NCBI GenBank assembly: GCA_005799205.1
Contig: SYHM01000176.1
Span: forward strand, 1-7,679
DNA length: 7,679 bases
Source: Planctomycetia bacterium
GTDB lineage: Bacteria > Planctomycetota > Phycisphaerae > Phycisphaerales > SM1A02
Direction of reading: 5' to 3'
Below the pieces are notes generated by a model that did no database searches, had not been told where the DNA came from, and saw nothing but the letters and a program-made list of their open reading frames with translations. The first letter of the stretch is position 1, and each line of letters starts with the position of its first letter. This document shows, piece after piece, positions 6,259 through 7,679 of the stretch. The translations under genes were made by a program, and so were the position numbers.

Positions 6259-7620
6259 TCACCGGCGTTCTTGAGGGGGCTCTGAGATCTCAGGCACACT
6301 GCGGCCATGAGGGTCGATGAGTTGGCGCTCTGCGCTCGGGGCGGCCTCGCCTTCACGCGCCAGCTTCGCGCGAAGCGCGGCGTCTGTGATGTGCTCGAGC
6401 ATCATGGCAGTCGGATGGACATGGTCACTCGCGACCGACACTCGTTCGGCGAGATAAATTTCCCAGAGTCGATGTGAACGCACCAGCAGAGCCCCTTCGG
6501 TGCGCCCGACCGCTGTGAGTTGCGCGATTCCATCGCTCACGACAATCTTGCCGCCGCGAAGCAGTGTCCAGATCGCCACCCGTGCACCGAGCGGCGACAG
6601 CGTGCGACCGTTGATGAGCAATTCGCGCAATCGCGCAACGTGCGCCGACTCTCGTGCCTCGTCGAGTCGCCAGAGCAATCCAAGCGCATCTTCGTGAGCC
6701 ATGCGCAGCGTGAGCATCCACCGGTGGCACACACGTGCGAGAACTCCGCGTTTGGGTGCGATGAGCATCGCGACGACGAGCACCACGCCAAGCATCGCGG
6801 CGATCGATCCCGCCGTTGACGCGTCACGGCCGCCTGACGTGAATGCAGGAGCAACACCCGCGGCAACGATGTGCCCGATGCACACGCCGAGGAACCCGAT
6901 GAGCGATGATCCCACGATGACGCCGGCGAGTCGCTCGGTGAAGAGCCGCGCAGCGACCGCTGGGATGATCATCATCGCCACGACGAGAATGCTTCCAACC
7001 GATTCGAACGCTGCGACACATGTGGCAGCGGCCATCCCAAGAATGATCGACTCCATCAAGGCGGGACGGCACCCGAGTGTGCGCGCAAGTGCGCGATCGA
7101 AAGCCATCACTTTGAGTTCCTTCCAGAAGCAAGCCGCGACTGAGGCATTGAGCAACGCAACGGCGCCGAGCACAATGGCCGCGCGCGGAATCTCGACTCC
7201 GCCCAGCGGCGTCGAATCGAGCGGAGCCAGTTCGATTGCGCCGTACAGCACGCACGATGGATCGATGTCAACACGGTCGGCAACCTGAACGATCAGGATG
7301 AGGCCGAGCGCGAACGCGGTGGTGAAGACGATTCCGAGCGCGGCCCCTGAGTCGATGCGCGCGACGCCTGCGAGCCATGACGAGGCGAGCGTGACCAGCA
7401 ATCCAGCCGTTGCCGCACCGAGGAACATCCACAGCGGATCGCGTGTACCTGTGAGCAAGAACGCCACGGCGATCCCAGGGAGCACAGCGTGCGAGATCGC
7501 GTCGGCGAGCATCGATGTTCGGCGCACGACGAGGAATGCTCCTGGCACGGCAGCCGCGAGTGCGACGAGTGCGCCGATGGCGATGATCCATCCATCAACT
7601 GCCCATGTCCACGCGCTCAT
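6259..7620 (-). CDS. Metal ABC transporter permease (ZnuB/TroC/MntB type) fused to a C-terminal DtxR/MntR-like domain
   Basis: 453 residues, well over the roughly 280 usual for the family. Residues 1 to about 290 form an ABC-3 permease with many helices and the family block RRTSMLADAISHAVLPG (33-49), the segment SGAALGIVFTTAFALG, and the typical closing APKRGVLAR (288-296). Residues about 305-375 look like a winged helix (EDALGLLWRLDE, then LTAVGRTEG). Residues 376-447 match the DtxR dimerisation and metal region: RSHRLWE, HVHP..MLEHITD and DPHGRSVP. Ligand equivalents retained are H383, E387, H402 (DtxR His79, Glu83, His98) and E409, H410 (Glu105, His106); M406 stands at Cys102 and D311 at the MntR Asp8 position. 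Likely imports Mn, Zn or Fe(II) with an ATPase and binding protein outside the window. ATGA overlap links it to the preceding permease. The DNA-binding ability of the fused part is unproven. Confidence 0.92.
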   Translation of the reverse strand: MSAWTWAVDGWIIAIGALVALAAAVPGAFLVVRRTSMLADAISHAVLPGIAVAFLLTGTRDPLWMFLGAATAGLLVTLASSWLAGVARIDSGAALGIVFTTAFALGLILIVQVADRVDIDPSCVLYGAIELAPLDSTPLGGVEIPRAAIVLGAVALLNASVAACFWKELKVMAFDRALARTLGCRPALMESIILGMAAATCVAAFESVGSILVVAMMIIPAVAARLFTERLAGVIVGSSLIGFLGVCIGHIVAAGVAPAFTSGGRDASTAGSIAAMLGVVLVVAMLIAPKRGVLARVCHRWMLTLRMAHEDALGLLWRLDEARESAHVARLRELLINGRTLSPLGARVAIWTLLRGGKIVVSDGIAQLTAVGRTEGALLVRSHRLWEIYLAERVSVASDHVHPTAMMLEHITDAALRAKLAREGEAAPSAERQLIDPHGRSVPEISEPPQERR

Positions 7621-7679
7621 CTGCTGAGACCTTCTGCGCGGCTGCCACGAGCGCGCGCAATGAGGCCACGATGAGGAGC
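7617..7679 (-). CDS. C-terminal end of a second metal ABC transporter permease (5' part outside window)
   Basis: Reading leftward from the window edge there are 20 codons and a TGA at 7617-7619: APHRGLIARARGSRAEGLSR. The opening APHRGLIAR matches the end of the ABC-3 permease domain of the next gene (APKRGVLAR), so this is probably a paired permease subunit, as in TroC-TroD or MntC-MntD operons. Its TGA overlaps the next ATG as ATGA. The match is short, so the call rests on the motif plus the operon logic. Confidence 0.62.
   Translation of the reverse strand, partial: APHRGLIARARGSRAEGLSR
7630..7634 (-). promoter_or_regulatory. Ribosome binding site of the fused permease
   Basis: GAAGG on the minus strand, nine bases before the ATG at 7618-7620, located inside the end of the preceding permease gene. 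Confidence 0.5.

Noticed and set aside
6245..6265. Weak inverted repeat (GTGA...TCAC) covering both convergent stop codons
   Set aside because: Only about four base pairs with a mismatch beyond and no U-tract; too weak for a bidirectional terminator.
6282..6293. Perfect 12-base palindrome CTGAGATCTCAG near the end of the permease gene
   Set aside because: Lies inside coding sequence, has no T-run after it on either strand and no second copy nearby, so neither terminator nor operator can be supported.
6701..7288. Plus-strand open frame of 195 codons opposite the permease
   Set aside because: Antisense to the ABC-3 permease core; Ser/Thr/Ala/Pro/Met-rich shadow.

Overview
This is a gene-dense bacterial window with no stretch over 30 bases free of coding sequence, and no rRNA, tRNA, CRISPR array or insertion sequence that I can recognise. 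The best guess at origin is a planctomycete, perhaps of the Phycisphaerae. The reasons are a cluster of paralogous large prepilin-like proteins with the H-X9-DG type of C-terminal motif, a moderately GC-rich composition, and a Tro-type metal permease fused to a DtxR/MntR-like domain. No marker gene is present, so this is an inference.

Layout. (1) Positions 1-2412, minus strand: three tandem paralogs of a prepilin-like protein (transcribed from 2412 leftward; the third is cut by the window edge), tightly packed (4-base overlap, then a 2-base gap). (2) Positions 2439-6250, plus strand: a probable four-gene operon. It holds a Pro/Ala-rich lipoprotein, a small DUF2892/YgaP-like two-helix membrane protein, a P1B-4-type transition-metal ATPase (SPC and HEGST signatures), and a secreted-type M28 metallopeptidase overlapping the ATPase by 4 bases. 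(3) Positions 6259-7679, minus strand, convergent with the operon: an ABC-3 family metal permease with a fused C-terminal DtxR/MntR-like winged-helix and dimerisation region, preceded by the last 20 codons of another permease that overlaps it by 4 bases.

How the parts fit together. The right half is about metal traffic: an exporter of Co/Fe/Zn-type ions (P1B-4 ATPase), a zinc-type exopeptidase made from the same message, and next to them an importer of Mn/Zn/Fe type whose permease carries its own metal-sensor-like domain. The left half is a family of surface or pseudopilus-type proteins that has expanded by tandem duplication and whose copies have diverged at two signature positions: the prepilin peptidase -1 residue and the His of H-X9-DG. 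The most notable points are the permease-sensor fusion with retained metal ligands, the duplicated prepilins, and the small DUF2892-like gene coupled to the P1B-4 ATPase.
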